A DNA stretch of 64,000 bases, from assembly GCA_001632435.1 (NCBI GenBank), contig KV423953.1, positions 62,001 to 126,000 on the forward strand, given 5' to 3'. This document shows, one piece after another, positions 13,501-24,773 of the stretch. A program made the translations under genes and the position numbers. The notes below the pieces were generated by a model. It was not told where the DNA came from, ran no database searches, and saw only the letters and a program-made list of their open reading frames with translations. Position 1 is the first letter of the stretch. Every line of letters starts with the position of its first letter. Source of the DNA: Calocera cornea HHB12733. Taxonomy: Eukaryota > Basidiomycota > Dacrymycetes > Dacrymycetales > Dacrymycetaceae.

Positions 13501-14813
13501 CCAGAATCTTCCGTAGACTGTCTTGGGATTCCTGGCATTCATCCAGAGCATCGAGGACCATGAGGAATGGTTCTTGACTGAGTTGATCTGATGGTGAGGT
13601 TTTGACGATGAGCTCTTGGAACTGCTTGGTTGCAGATGAGGAACTAGGGAGGGTTGCATCGCCGTACAACACGGAAGCAATAGCGTTTGCACGATTCTTG
13701 CCCAAAGATGCCAATGCTCGGGTGAGGTTGAGTATAAGTTGCGTTGATTTGCACCGTGCGGTATCGTTATGGTCGAAGAAGAAGGAGAACACGTCAGTTC
13801 CAGAGTCGTGGGCCTCCTTGCTGACCGTATGGGCGATGGTAGTCTTTCCGCTGCCGGCCACTCCTGTAAGCCAGAAGACTTTGGCACCAGCATCGGTGTT
13901 GGGCTGGTGCAGCCAATCCGTCACCTCATTCAGAAGGTCTCGCCGAGTACCATCCAGGCAAGTGAGGTCTGGATTCCAGTCTGCGCCCTCAGCAAAAGGA
14001 AGATTCCTGATGACTTCAGGCAGCGGGTTCTGTTGGGCTATAACAACGGTCAATTATAGGCCTTCAAAAGTGTATGAAAGAACTGACCAAAATATTCCTC
14101 CATCTTGGCCTCCATGTCCGTGATTGTGCGGGAGAGAGCAATACCGTCCAGCTTATTCGATACGCTGAATACCAGCTGAGCTTCGTGAGTATGTGTTGCA
14201 TGCGAGCGTACGGTTAGGACTCACATAGAACAGGCTCAGTGTACGCTCCAGGTCATCTCTCATGGCCTTTACTGTGAGATGTTGAGTAGTTGAAAGAGCT
14301 CGGAGCTGTTCAATAGTGGGAAGATCTCGGTAGGAACGAGCATCTTTCAATATTTTCTCCAGCGTCCTAACAAGAGCACATGATGAGATCACTGGAACGG
14401 AGCATTGGACAACGACATACTCGATGAGCCTTCCAACCGGGTCTCCCACACTCTTTTCTTGCATCTCCGGACGAGACATGAAGCGCAGCACGATAGACAC
14501 GTGCTCTGACACGTAGTCGCCAAACGCCTCCCACTCCTTGTCGTTTTCTGACAGGCTCTGGATAGCAGTCAGCATACATCTCAGCATCACGCGCAGAAAA
14601 GCACCGCACCTGCGCAACGCCAGTGATTTCTGTCGCCGCATCGGAAATTCGTCGTACGGTCGCATCCACAGCTGCTGTCTTGAATCTCCCGAAGCGCTGT
14701 TTTGCTTTCTCCCAAAGACGGCCAGTGACTGGAGTGTGGGAGGTTGACGCGTCTTGGCTGGCTGCCTCTGCCTGCTGTACTGGGCCTGGATCAGGCTGGC
14801 GGGAGGATGGCAT
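10523..14813 (-). CDS. NLR-1: NACHT-TPR STAND receptor, intact (1363 aa)
   Basis: Five exons on the minus strand: 14610-14813, 14225-14557, 14088-14175, 12389-14037, 10523-12340; introns are 48-52 bases and all phases agree. Residues 1-208 form a mainly helical N-terminal domain. The NACHT NTPase follows: P-loop GVAGSGKTT near residue 267, Walker B MVLDALDE near 370 and the RIFVTSRP sensor. A conserved winged-helix-like linker (PSHSSFLDYVRYR) comes next. Residues from about 758 are Leu/Ala-rich helical repeats of TPR type, with a Cys-rich insert (CRTCRSAVNCA, MSCCCLTCD). NACHT-TPR proteins of fungi are signal-transducing ATPases thought to sense non-self ligands through the repeats and oligomerise. 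The ligand and output here are unknown. It is the best-preserved family member in the window. Gene model by inspection only. Confidence 0.85.
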
Positions 14814-15129
14814 CCTGTGCAGCAGTTGGAGTACGCTCAGAACGGTGAAAATCGTGGAGTGGAATAGACACGAGGGGCTGGATAGAGCGACGCGACGAGA
14901 GGAAAGAAACGCGCTCGGGCGGGAGAGGGAGCGTGAGCAAGCATTGCCATTTACTCCCGTTTCGGGAATGGAGCAGCTTCCAGCCGAACGTGCCGGTCAC
15001 CACCCTCGGCAGAAGGGTTGGGTATTCACTATTCAGTCGCCGGCGTTAGTACGGCCCTATCTCTGTCCATCACATTGGAATGTGAAGCGGAGGGCGCCCA
15101 CCGGGGCACCTGGCATCGAGTTCTACATT
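14814..15129. other. upstream region of NLR-1
   Basis: Likely promoter and 5' UTR of the NLR-1 gene. I see nothing else in it. Confidence 0.4.
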
Positions 15130-15955
15130 CACATTTTGAGCACAGCAAAGAACACGACAAACTCGAACCACATACGCGCACGTCCGACAACAACTCGGTA
15201 TATTACAACAACGGTGCCAGCACAACGTCCAGCCGAGTCCTGCAAATTCGACCAATCACATGCCCAGCAAGACAAACCGCACCGGCAGAGCAGAGTTGTA
15301 AGTTTGTGACTTGTGGGCGCGCTCTTCAAATGAGTGTTTTCGTCTGCTGTTCTTTCCACTCCCGAGCACGCCCAGCAGCGCGTGCCGTGTCGCTCCGCAC
15401 TCGCGATCTCTGCTACTTCAACGTGCTCTACACGACGTCGTGTGATGCAGCGCCTTGCCTTGATCAGTGGTCGTGGAGCCCGAATTGGACATTGTCTTCT
15501 GCGATACTCATGATCGGTGAACGGGAAGGTGTGAGCAACAAGCCAGGGAGCGGTTTCGATGTTCAACAGTCGGTGGAACCATACTGGTGTGCATGATACC
15601 GATCGCCTGCGACTCTTCTCCCAACCTGTCTGGTTTGCGCTGGGCGCACACCGAGTGGCGCAATCCGTCGCCACTGCGACTGTCAGAAGCTAACACACGC
15701 GTCCGCTGTACAACCCGTATGGACTCACCATCATTGTCACGCAGGACATCGTGAACGGCAGCGGAGGGATGGCTGCGGGATGGCCGACCGTATTGAGCGG
15801 GTCCATGCGCGCAGACACGGTATCATACGAAGGGTGGTCGTTCCGTTGCGCGTCATTTCTCTGACATCGGCTTTCGAGAGGTGTGCTTCGAAGCACAAGC
15901 GGCATCGATACCCTTTGTTGCTGATTTCGCCGTCTGAAATGGACGACCGCGGGCG
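15130..15955 (-). pseudogene. decayed duplicate of the 3' end of the large disordered-protein gene
   Basis: On the minus strand this aligns with 17310-17890. Shared landmarks include CGCGGTCGTCCA near the 5' side, the start-like CCGTTCACGATGTCC, CACTGATCAAGGCAAGGCGCTGCATC against CAGTGATCAGGGCAAAGCTC, GGGCGTG before GGAA, and a GGCACAACATCC-like stretch downstream. The copy has several frameshifts and in-frame stops (TGA and TAG within 30 codons), plus about 200 extra bases at 15515-15750. It is therefore non-functional. The duplicated block ends abruptly at the transposon-like insert starting near 15970. Confidence 0.65.
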
Positions 15956-15969
15956 GTTCGCTCAGGGTC

Positions 15970-17222
15970 GCCCAGGGCACCAAGCCGTCCTAAAAACCAG
16001 GGTCCCCCCAGGAGGGGTATTTCCTGCGTTGACCCCAATGTCCTTGAAGGGGGTGAGGTACAGCACAACTGTGTTGTACCCCCGGCTGTAGCCCCTTCTC
16101 AGTCTAAATTAGCTCATTTTACATATTGTCCAAGTAGTCTTTATACTAAACAGAGCCTCACATATGCCCCTACAAGCTCCATTAGCAGTTCTAGTAATAG
16201 AAAACCCACTTATACCACTGCACAGCCGCAAAAATGGTGCTGTACCCCCTTTTCTGGGCCAAATCACCTTCTTTTTGCTTGTAAAATGCATGGGAACATG
16301 CCCTGGTATCTTCTTAATCATTCCACCAAGCCATAGAGTGGTTCAAGTTGGGGGAAGGTGCCGCTTTGCTGCTCATTTGGGGGTAGGGTTTAGCTGAGAA
16401 GATAGTGTATCCTTATTCTATTTCTACAAACATTATGCCTCATTCAAATTGGCTGGAAATTGGTGTACATACTGTCCATATAGTACCCAGTCTTCCATTC
16501 AAAATTTGTGGAATTTCATAAGTTGGAAAGTTTTGGGTATATGGCCAACATTAAAAGCAACAACAAATTGCACCCTTTACCATAGTATCATTTGTCTATT
16601 CATAAGCAATCACTTCCTACTTATATATCTTTCCCAATTTCTCAAATCTGCTTTATATATGTCTAAATATGATTCCTCTCAAGTAGCAAGTCAATCCATA
16701 CAGCCATTAATATTATATTACTCATTTGCTNNNNNNNNNNNNNNNNNNNNNNNNNNNNNNNNNNNNNNNNNNNNNNNNNNNNNNNNNNNNNNNNNNNNNN
16801 NNNNNNNNNNNNNNNNNNNNNNNNNNNNNNNNNNNNNNNNNNNNNNNNNNNNNNNNNNNNNNNNNNNNNNNNNNNNNNNNNNNNNNNNNNNNNNNNNNNN
16901 NNNNNNNNNNNNNNNNNNNNNNNNNNNNNNNNNNNNNNNNNNNNNNNNNNNNNNNNNNNNNNNNNNNNNNGTCCTAAACACATTGCTGGTATCTAATATA
17001 CAAGTAGAATAATAGAATTATGTGATTGCAGGGCTGCAGCAATGCTGCTTTTATTATAGGGGCCCTGCATTTCCGGCCCCTAGCCCATTTTCCCACTGGC
17101 TGACGGATCGCTGCAGCAGGGCCCTGTGGCTGTGACCTTCCCAGCCACATTAGGGTCGTGTTGGGAAACCCCTCTCTAGGGTCCTTGACATTAGGACCGT
17201 GAGCTGGCCCAGGGCCGCCAAT
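15970..17222. mobile_element. AT-rich transposon-like insert, degenerate ~70-base TIRs, interrupted by an assembly gap
   Basis: Composition falls sharply to AT-rich between about 16080 and 17040. The left edge (GGGTCGCCCAGGGCACC..CCGTCCTAAA..GAGGGGTATTTCC..GACCCCAATG) matches, read on the opposite strand, the right edge (GGCGGCCCTGGGCC..CGGTCCTAAT..GAGGGGTTTCCC..CGACCCTAATG), at roughly 60% identity by eye. This suggests an old DNA transposon. The interior shows no transposase fragment, and 240 bases are unknown, so the class cannot be fixed. No clean target duplication was found. Confidence 0.5.
16731..16970. other. assembly gap (240 N)
   Basis: A run of N inside the AT-rich insert. The length may be an estimate. 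Any frame drawn across it is meaningless. Confidence 0.99.
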
Positions 17223-17431
17223 CTGTCCGCACGTGACCCGCCCGGGTGACATCACCAATGACTCACAGCAGCCGTCTTTGTTAATAAAAGTACCTGCATT
17301 GAGTGTTCTCCAGCTCATACACTGGTCCGAAGCACTCTCTACTTGGGGCCACGTAGTTGGTCCACGGCACAATAACATAAATTACAACAGATGCTGGCAC
17401 AACATCCCGAGTCAAGTTCAATCCATGACAA

Positions 17432-20400
17432 TCACGTGTCCGACAAGATAAAAGGGGTAACCAAATCATAAGTGTCCTCATTCAAATCCGCCCGCCCCTT
17501 GTTCCTTCCAATTCCGAACACGCCCAACAAGCCCTGTCGAGTCGGTTCTGCGCTCGCGCTTTTCGCCGCTTCCTCAGGGTCGCTCTGCACGACAGCTCGA
17601 TGCAGAGCTTTGCCCTGATCACTGGCTGCGGAGCGAGAGTCGGACAGCGCCTTGCGCAGATAGTCAGCGAGGGAGGACATGGTGAACGGCAGCGCCGGCG
17701 AGGGCTGCGGGAGATGGACGACTGTGTTGAGCGTGTTTGTCCGCGCTGGTATACGCGATTGCGCTCGCCCGCGACCTTTCTGCTCCCCATCCTGCTGGGA
17801 GGGGTGCACCTCGAGATGCAAAATGCACCTCCACTGGCGCGATTGCTGGCTTGGCCGGCTAAACTGGACGACCGCGTTCGTTTGCACCACCGTTTTGACG
17901 GTCGCGATGAGCGCCGGGGGTGCCTCGACGCGCACGGTACCGAAGTGTGCCAGGGCGCGGAGGAGAGCACGGTATGTTGGAGCGCTTATATACAGAGGGG
18001 AGGCGGCTGCCAGTAGCACGAGCTCGGGGAATACGATCGGGTCGAGGTGCCGGTGATGGAAGAGTGTGTCGTTGGCGGGCGCATTGAGGCCAATAGCTGG
18101 GGATGCGGTCAGTCGAAAACCATGAGTGATAGGTGTGATGCGCACCAATGCCTTCAATGGCCTGTAGATGGGGGGACGGCCCCGGGCTCAGAGGTCCCTC
18201 CGACGGCGTCCTGACGAGCTCCACCCCACTGCCAGGCGTCCTGGGTGACAGCGCCCCATCCAACATCCCATCCTCGCCGTCCTCCGGCTCCAAGTCCTCC
18301 AGCGCCGTGGCCAAGCTCGCGGCCGTGCTGGCCCTCTGCGCAGTATGGAACGACATGCCCGATCGTGCGGAGGCGGTGGACTTAGTGCTGGCCGAGGAGG
18401 AGGTACGCGTCACGCCTGGGGTGGAGGGGCTCGAGTCGGGGAGGGTTGGCACCCAGGACTCGGCAGGGCGGGACTTGAACGAGGAGCTGCGGCTTGGGGA
18501 GAGGGCGCCAGGGGAGGGGGATCGAGCGCTGCTCGCGCGCAGGCTCCCGCTGTCTGTGTCTGAGGGCGGGTCCGCCGGTGGGGAGGTGACGAGCGCGGGC
18601 GGGGAGAACTGCTGCTCAGCCTTGATGGGTACGTCGACGCGGTGGAACACCTGAGGGTAGAGGCTCAGCGGGTTCCCGAGCATTGGCGGGGAACCAGGCG
18701 TTCCCAGCGGCTGGGGAGTAGGGAACCCGGGGGCGCCGTTCGACAGGGAATGGAGGTCGAAGGCGATGTTCTCCGGGAGCAGCGTAGGTCTCCTCCCTGG
18801 ACTGACTCTGGGGGCCGGGGGCGACTGCGTTGGGCGAGGAGGGCTGGAGAAAGGCGGTGGCGGGGAGGAGGGGGGCGGCGTAGAGATGTCCACCAGCGGG
18901 GGTTCCTCATAGTCGCGGAAGGGATTCAGGGGATGGAGAGCGGATGAGGGCGACGTGGGAGTAGGGAGGAGCGGGAGCGGCTGGGGCTGGGGGAATGCCG
19001 GGTGCGGGCTGCTGGACGATGCTGAGGAAGGGGATGTACCGGGGGCGGGGGAGGCCTGAAGAGGGGCTCGGGGGAGGGGCGGTCGAGATCGAACTCTGGC
19101 ACGGTGCCAGAGTCGTCCGCCGGCAGTCTCCAGGGACTCCAATGGCTCGCGGGGGGCGAGAGGTGAGCGTGAGGCTGCTGCTGCTGCTGCTGCTGCTGCA
19201 CCCCGGGCCGAATCCACACCTCCGTATGCCTGCTCCCCTGTTGTCCCCCTGTCCCCTCCCTGCCGTCCCCGGCCTCTTCCCGCTCCCTGCCCGTGCCGCT
19301 CCCGCTCGCCTCGCCCCCAGCAGAGCCGTCAAACGACCTCGGGTCGTACACCTGCCAGCCGTCGTCGTCCAGCTCCGGGATCTCCCGAGCGGGCGAGCGG
19401 TCCCGCTCCACATGGGCCTGGGTGGGCGATGGGAGGGGCGGGGAGAGCTGGGTGGCCGCCTGGGGCTGGAGGTGAGGATGGGGCTGGGGCTGGAGCACCA
19501 CTGGCGAGCGAGCGGGGGAGAAGCGCGGCTGCGTCGGGGTGCTCCCCTGCCCGTCCTCAGCCGGCAGGTCCGGCAGGTCCGGCAGGGGCGCCTTCTCCCC
19601 CTGCCCATCCGGCGGATGCGCGCTCCAACCCTTGTCAACGCTCGCCTCCGCATCCAGCCTGCGGGCGAGCTCCTCATCCGCGCCCTCCTGCGCCTGCCGC
19701 TCCGCCTGCAGCTGCCGAGCGAGCAGAGCGTCGGCCCCCTCCTGAGCCGCCCGCTCCCCCTGCAGCGCCTGAGCAAGCCTGGCGTCCGCGGCCTCCCGCG
19801 CGCGCCTCCCCGCCTCGTCCTCCGCGCGATCAGCCTGCAGCTCCCGCGCCAGAGCAGAGTCCGCCGCCTCCCGCTCCCTTCTCCGCTCCAGCTCCAGCTC
19901 CAGCTCCAGCTCCTCCGCCGCCTCCTGCACGCGCATCTCCTCCATCACCCGGCGCGCGAACGCCGCGTCCTCCTCCTCCTGCCGCCGCCTCCGTTCCGCG
20001 TCGGAGGCGTCGGCGGCCTGCGCGATTTCCTCGGGAGAGCGCGCATCTTCTGCTGCCGCCGCTGCTGCTGGGGAGAGACCGAGGACGGCGGCGGTGCCCC
20101 CGGCAGGAGCAGGATGGGGGGGTGGGAGGGTGGGAGAAGGCGGAGGCAGAGGCGAAGCGGAGGAAGAGGGATGGTGGGCCTGAGGCTGAGAATACTGCCT
20201 CTGCAGCTCCAGCGCAAACGCGCGGTCCGCGTCCTCCTGCTCCCTCCTCCTCTGCGCCTCCCGGTCCTCCCTCTCCAGCTCCAGCTCCCGCTCCTCCGCA
20301 GCCCCAGCCTTCCCCTTCCCCTCCCGCACATCGGCATGCGCGACCTCATCGAACCCGCCCCACTCGCCCGTCTCCCTTCGCACGACGCCCCCGCCCGGCA

Positions 20401-21723
20401 CATCTTCCTGCGCGAGCCGGAGGGCGAGCTCGCGGTCCCGCGTCTCCTGCTCGCGGAGCTCGAGCAGGCGCAGGTCGGGCAGCTGGCGCGCGGGGGCGTG
20501 CTGGGCTTTCTTCGAGGGCGGGGGCGGGTGGGGGGCCGGGAGGGAGGAGCGGGAGACGGCTTGCAATGCGTTTGAGAGGGAGTACCCGGGGGGCAGGGAG
20601 TCGGAGAATGGCGGCAGCGTCTCCGCGCTGCGCCCGCTCCGCCCGCTCCATAGACTAGCCCCGTCGTCCCCTCCCAGCAGGTCGCTCGCGATCCCCGAGT
20701 CGCGCGTCAGCCCAGGAGTAGCAGGCGTCGGGATCGTCCAGCCCGAGCCGCCCGAGGAGGTGGAGCTGGAGGGGTTGTGCTGCTGGGAGTAGAAGGGGGG
20801 TTTGGGCGGGAGTGGGGGGAGGGAGTAGGTCGAGTTGGAGGGGGAGGGGAGGGGCGGTGCGGGCCGGGAGAGGAGGGGTGCGTGCTCCGCCTGATCCTGA
20901 GCCTGGTGGTAGGAAGTGGCCGGGTGCGGGTAGGCGCTTTCGGGGTGCTGGTGCGGATGCTGGTGTTGGAACGGGGAAGAGGATGAAGGAAGCTCAGGAT
21001 GCTCATACGCCGGCGCGGGGTTGCTCCACGGGTCATTTTCCATGCCCGCAGGGCGCGGAGGGGGCGCCGGGGCCAGGTCGGCGCGGATGTCGGGAGGGGA
21101 GTAGGAGTGCGAGGGGTGCGGGTAGTGCGCGCTTAGGGGTGCTGAGTGGGCCCAGGGGGGTTGGGTGGGCTGGTAGTGCGAGGCCGGGTAGGTCGGGGAT
21201 GAGTACGAGTGCGGGAGGGGCGGTTGCGGTTGCGGTTGCGGTTGCGGCTGGGGGTGTTGGGAGGGTTGGGCGGTGGAGTAGCGCGCGCCCGGGTCGGCGT
21301 ACGGGTCGTACGTGGCCGCGTGCGGGTGCGGGAGGGAGTAGGAGTAGGAGGAGAGGGAGGTGTACGACGCGCGGTGTTGCACCGACCCTGGCGCGGGGCC
21401 GGGCGGGGAGGAGGGGGAGAGGTAGCCGTTGGCCTCCTGCTGGCCTTGAGTGTCACCGTCCCCTTCCCTACCCCCATACCCCTGCGCGTACCCCGGCCCC
21501 TGCTGCTGCCAGCGCGCGTGGGCCCAGTCGGTGCTGTACGGCGCCGAGACTGTCCGGGCCAAGGGGAGCGGAGGGTGCTCGTGCGGGTCGGGATGTTTGT
21601 GGGGTGCGGTGATGGTCGGGTGCGCTGGTGAGGGTCAGGGCGTGTCATGGAGGATGGAGAGGGAGGGGGGAGGGACGTACGGGCACGCCAGGGCGAGGAG
21701 GATGAGGAGGGCGGGGCGGTCAT
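17432..21723 (-). CDS. large disordered protein with repeated LARxLQ (UIM-like) helices (about 1377 aa)
   Basis: Four exons on the minus strand: 21681-21723, 19040-21624, 18146-18986, 17432-18096; introns of 56, 53 and 49 bases all keep phase. The first half is Pro/Tyr/Ser/Gln-rich. In the middle is a charged helical region with repeated motifs (LALRLAQED, FALELQRQ, SALARELQAD, ARLAQALQGE, LLARQLQAER, ELARRLDAEA), the last four at 18-25 residue spacing. These resemble ubiquitin-interacting motifs (acidic run, Ala core) but mostly lack the conserved Ser. A polyglutamine/His patch precedes a second Pro-rich half containing PFRDYEEPPLVD. The last exon carries a compact hydrophobic segment (FPELVLLAAASPLYIS, YRALLRALAHFGTV). 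The tail after about 17880 is less certain and may be a separate small frame starting at 17680. Function unknown; a trafficking or ubiquitin-linked scaffold is a guess. Confidence 0.65.
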
Positions 21724-22199
21724 CCGCCTGCTTCACGGGGGCGGGGTGGGGAGGGGAGGCGCTCTGATGCTGCGCGATGTTCGGTGATGCGCTTGAGGAG
21801 TGTTCCAAGCGGGGAGCGAGTAGAGGGCGATGGACTGCCAGCGAGCGCGAGGTGGGAAGCGAGTTAGCAGGAGGAGCGAGAAGCGGGAGGGGTGCCGAGA
21901 CGGGGTCGTACAAGTACAACAGCCGGGTCGCGGTCGATCCAGTGGACGTCGATGCGGGTGCGGGTGTCGGTGCGCAATGTCTCACCCCACGTGCTCTGCC
22001 TTCCTCAGCCAGCAGCGCACTGTCTGTCTGCAACGCCAACGACCCAGAGGGGAGAGGAGAGAGGGGAGCAAGCCGGCAGCACCGTACCGTACCGCCTTCA
22101 TGGCTCATGCTGTCCATCCCTGCATTCCCGCGGATGCCTCCGCCCACCCCGGCCAGGGTATGCCAAGAATCCAAGAATCCCGACGGTGGCTGAGACAAT
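21724..22199. other. promoter side of the large disordered-protein gene; nothing else seen
   Basis: The sequence is G-rich on the plus strand up to about 21890 and mixed beyond. No conserved coding frame or RNA gene is seen. Confidence 0.4.
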
Positions 22200-22570
22200 C
22201 GTCCGACAGTGGAGAAGGTCACGTGAGCAGGCCAGCCTGCGGCTGTGCCTCTATCCGTCCCTCTCACATGGGGCAGGGAATCATCGAAGCCCAGTCCAAG
22301 CTCCTCACTCAGACGAGATGTGATGACGAATCGAAAGATAGCATACCAGGCAGGTTGCCAACCTCTGAGGTCAAAAGTTGGACGATCCCATCATAGAGCC
22401 CTTCGTCGGCCCACCCACGACCACAACGGCGGAAGGGCGCCTGAGCAACGTGCGCGCGGATGCAGCCCTATGTCACGGGGAAGTGCATACATCTTGGATG
22501 TCGACGAGGTGTGTGACGGCGTCTGCCGCCCTCTGAGACCTGTGTACAGTATCTGCTGTTCGAAGGTATT
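22200..22570 (-). pseudogene. NLR relic A: fused scraps of N-terminal exon and NACHT Walker B region
   Basis: Minus-strand 22490-22560 matches the end of exon 1 of NLR-2 (CGTCGACATCCAAGATGTATGC against CGTCGGCGTCCAAGATGTAG). 22240-22470 matches the Walker B to sensor stretch of NLR-2: GTGGTCGTGGGTGGGCCGAC corresponds to GTGGTTGTGGATGCTCTGG, and TTTCGATTCGTC.TCACATCTCG is shared. The DALDE acidic residues are lost (reads VVVGGPTKG), a small insertion shifts the frame, and TGA follows. About 900 bases that should lie between the two pieces are deleted. It is clearly dead. Confidence 0.72.
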
Positions 22571-23133
22571 GGCGCCTAGCCGTGGGTTGGCGACGCAGGT
22601 ACCCGTACAGATCATTTGATCCCAGGGGTCCGTCTCGCCCAAGCATGATGTCAGCTAGATATAATAAGATGATCACCTCGGTCAGCTGTGTTGTTCCCTT
22701 GGCCGGACACACATGTTGATAAGTAGGGGCCAAGTCAGCCACAGGTGACAGCGCCCGCGAGGCGAGGGCTTGGAACATCCTCAACACGTGCCGGGCCGGG
22801 AACATCTGGGCGCAGAGCGCCGATGTCCAGTCTGTCCTGTTCGAGCTGGTCATCGCTCGGTGTTTTCCTGGGCCGGCCAGGCTGCCGGCAAAATATCCAG
22901 AATATTCGGCGCTACTGCCACATCCCGTCAGACTGGCACTTCTCTCCCCTGCCGGTCGTGCAATGATCGGCCTCGCCGCTGTCGAACGATTGCATGGTTC
23001 ACGTTATCGTATTCCAGAGGGACGACCATACCCTGCAGAGCGCTTCAATTGGAAGCACCTCTCTACGTCCCCTCTCTTCCCTCTGCCCTCTCTACCCACC
23101 CCCCAACCTCTGATCCCCAGACGCTGTTGCCCC
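22571..23133. other. intergenic; 3' side of SGT2
   Basis: No gene is recognised. Weak similarity to NLR upstream sequence may continue to about 22660. The remainder is probably the SGT2 3' UTR and spacer. Confidence 0.4.
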
Positions 23134-24428
23134 TCAAGGCGCGCCGGCGCCCCTCCCCTGGCCACCCATAAACTGCTGCGCCTGCACAACAATAACATCC
23201 GTCGTCAGAGATCATTTGAAAAGGGGGAAGGGGAAGGGGAAAGAGGACGCACGAGGTTGCGCATCATCGGGTTGTTCATGAGCTGCTCCAGGCCGCCGTT
23301 CTGCATCATCTGCTGAGCCCTAAATCACAATCACAAGCTGTATCAGCACATGCACAAGCACATCATATAGCAGCGCGGGGGCCAAGGACGGGGAAAAGGT
23401 ACGCACGCCTGCATAATCTGCGGGTTGTTCATGAGCCCCGCCAGGTCCGGCATCCCTCCTCCCCCAGGAGCGCCTGCACCCGCACCCGCACCCCTCCCGC
23501 CGCCCATCCCCTGCAGCATCTCCGCCGCCCTCGAGAAATCGAACCCTCCCGCCCCTCCAGCACCAGCGCCAGCAGCGGGCGAAGTGGCCGCGGCCACCCG
23601 CGGGTCCTCCTCCTCCGCATCGGCAGTGTACTCGGGCGGCTCCTCGGCCAGGCGCTGCTCGGCGTTCTCCAGGCCGGACTTCATGTTCCCGTTCCCCGGG
23701 TCGAGCTGCAGTCCTTTGCGGAACGCGTCTGCAGCGAGGGAGTACTGCTTGAGGCTGTAGCGCGCGTGCCCGAGGCGCGAGTACGCCTTCGCAAACGTGC
23801 TGTCGACGCCCAGCGCGCTCTCCGCGTCCTCCGCCGCGCGCTCGTGCTCCCCCAGCGAGGAGTACGCCGCAGCGCGGTTGGAGTAGTACACCGGGTTCTG
23901 CGGGTTGAGCGCGAGCGCCTGCGTGTAGAAGTCGATCGCGCCCGCGTAGTTCTTCGACGACATAGAGCTGTTGCCCTGCGCCTTGAGCCGCTCGGCGTCC
24001 GCTATGTCGGCGGCGGACGGTTTGGAGCTGGTGGGGGCTGAGGTGGGCTTCGAGGTGCTGGACGTGGAGGAGGCGGGGGCGGGTCCGGAGAGGTGCGAGG
24101 AGAAGATATCGAGCAGCGGGGTGCCTGTTGACAGAGATGTGTCTGTGGGGGAGACGTCAAACGCCTCGCCGATGCATTGTACTGCCGGCTCGTATCAGCG
24201 TCTTATTCTAACTGCTTTTGCTCCTGCGATAGAAGCGTCAGGAGGAAGAGGGACGTACCGGCTACCTCAACACCCTCCTTGTCGTCTGCCCTGACAGTCC
24301 CATTGTCGAGGGACGCCTGGAGGAACTGGAGGATGGAGTAGATCAGCTTCTTGGTCGTCTCTGCCCCGACGGCGTTAGGATACACTCCTGATTCACGAGC
24401 AGAGCACAGACGTACCAGGGCTGCTCAT
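23134..24428 (-). CDS. SGT2: SGT2/SGTA small glutamine-rich TPR co-chaperone (334 aa)
   Basis: Five exons: 24416-24428, 24259-24360, 23407-24181, 23253-23319, 23134-23181. The tiny first exon encodes MSSP. Exon 2 (ETTKKLIYSILQFLQ) is the N-terminal homodimerisation domain that binds Get4/Get5. After VQCIGEAF and a Ser/Thr/Pro linker come three TPRs (ADAERLKAQGNSSMSSKNY; NPVYYSNRAAAYSSLGEHE; AYSRLGHARYSLKQY). Next is a Gly-rich stretch and a C-terminal Met/Gln-rich region (IMQAAQQMMQNGG, LMNNPMM, AQQFMGG) that holds hydrophobic clients. In yeast Sgt2 captures tail-anchored proteins and hands them to Get3, and it binds Hsp70/Hsp90 through the TPRs. The length agrees with the yeast protein (about 346 aa). 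It is divergent from PRP19 over a 345-base shared promoter. Confidence 0.95.
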
Positions 24429-24773
24429 CGTGCGAATATAGAGATAGGAATAAAGAGTAAAGCGATATCCAAGAGGTTATGCTGGGCGAGCAAGCTAATA
24501 TTTGAGCAGGAGGAAGAGGAGGAGAAGAGCGGGCGACGTACCCCCGAGTTCTCGAACCGTCTGCGCTGGGTACGGCGGCCAGGGACGCCGAGCCGCCTCC
24601 GGGCGTTACACGTGCACGGCCCGTCGGTGGCGGTGCTGTCCTGTGGGCGAATTGGTCCCGCTCCCTTTCGGTGAGTTTTGTGCGCCACCCCAAGGCCGAG
24701 TGGAAAACGCGTTGTCGAGGCGCGTGCTGCTCGTCAGTGTAACCATCTTGCCCCCCCCCCTGCTCTGTACAGC
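24429..24773. promoter_or_regulatory. shared divergent promoter of SGT2 and PRP19
   Basis: Only 345 bases separate the two start codons, so both promoters must lie here. A C10 tract (24751-24760) sits just upstream of the PRP19 start. No TATA box is evident at either end. Read-through frames in this interval are not supported by family resemblance. Confidence 0.6.

Noticed and set aside
15130..17900. LTR retrotransposon with the two direct copies as LTRs
   Set aside because: The copies contain gene coding sequence, differ by about 200 bases and have many indels; no gag/pol frame lies between them.
18995..20658. Long plus-strand frames opposite the large disordered protein
   Set aside because: They are antisense shadows of GC-rich repetitive codons; the minus strand has coherent introns and motifs.
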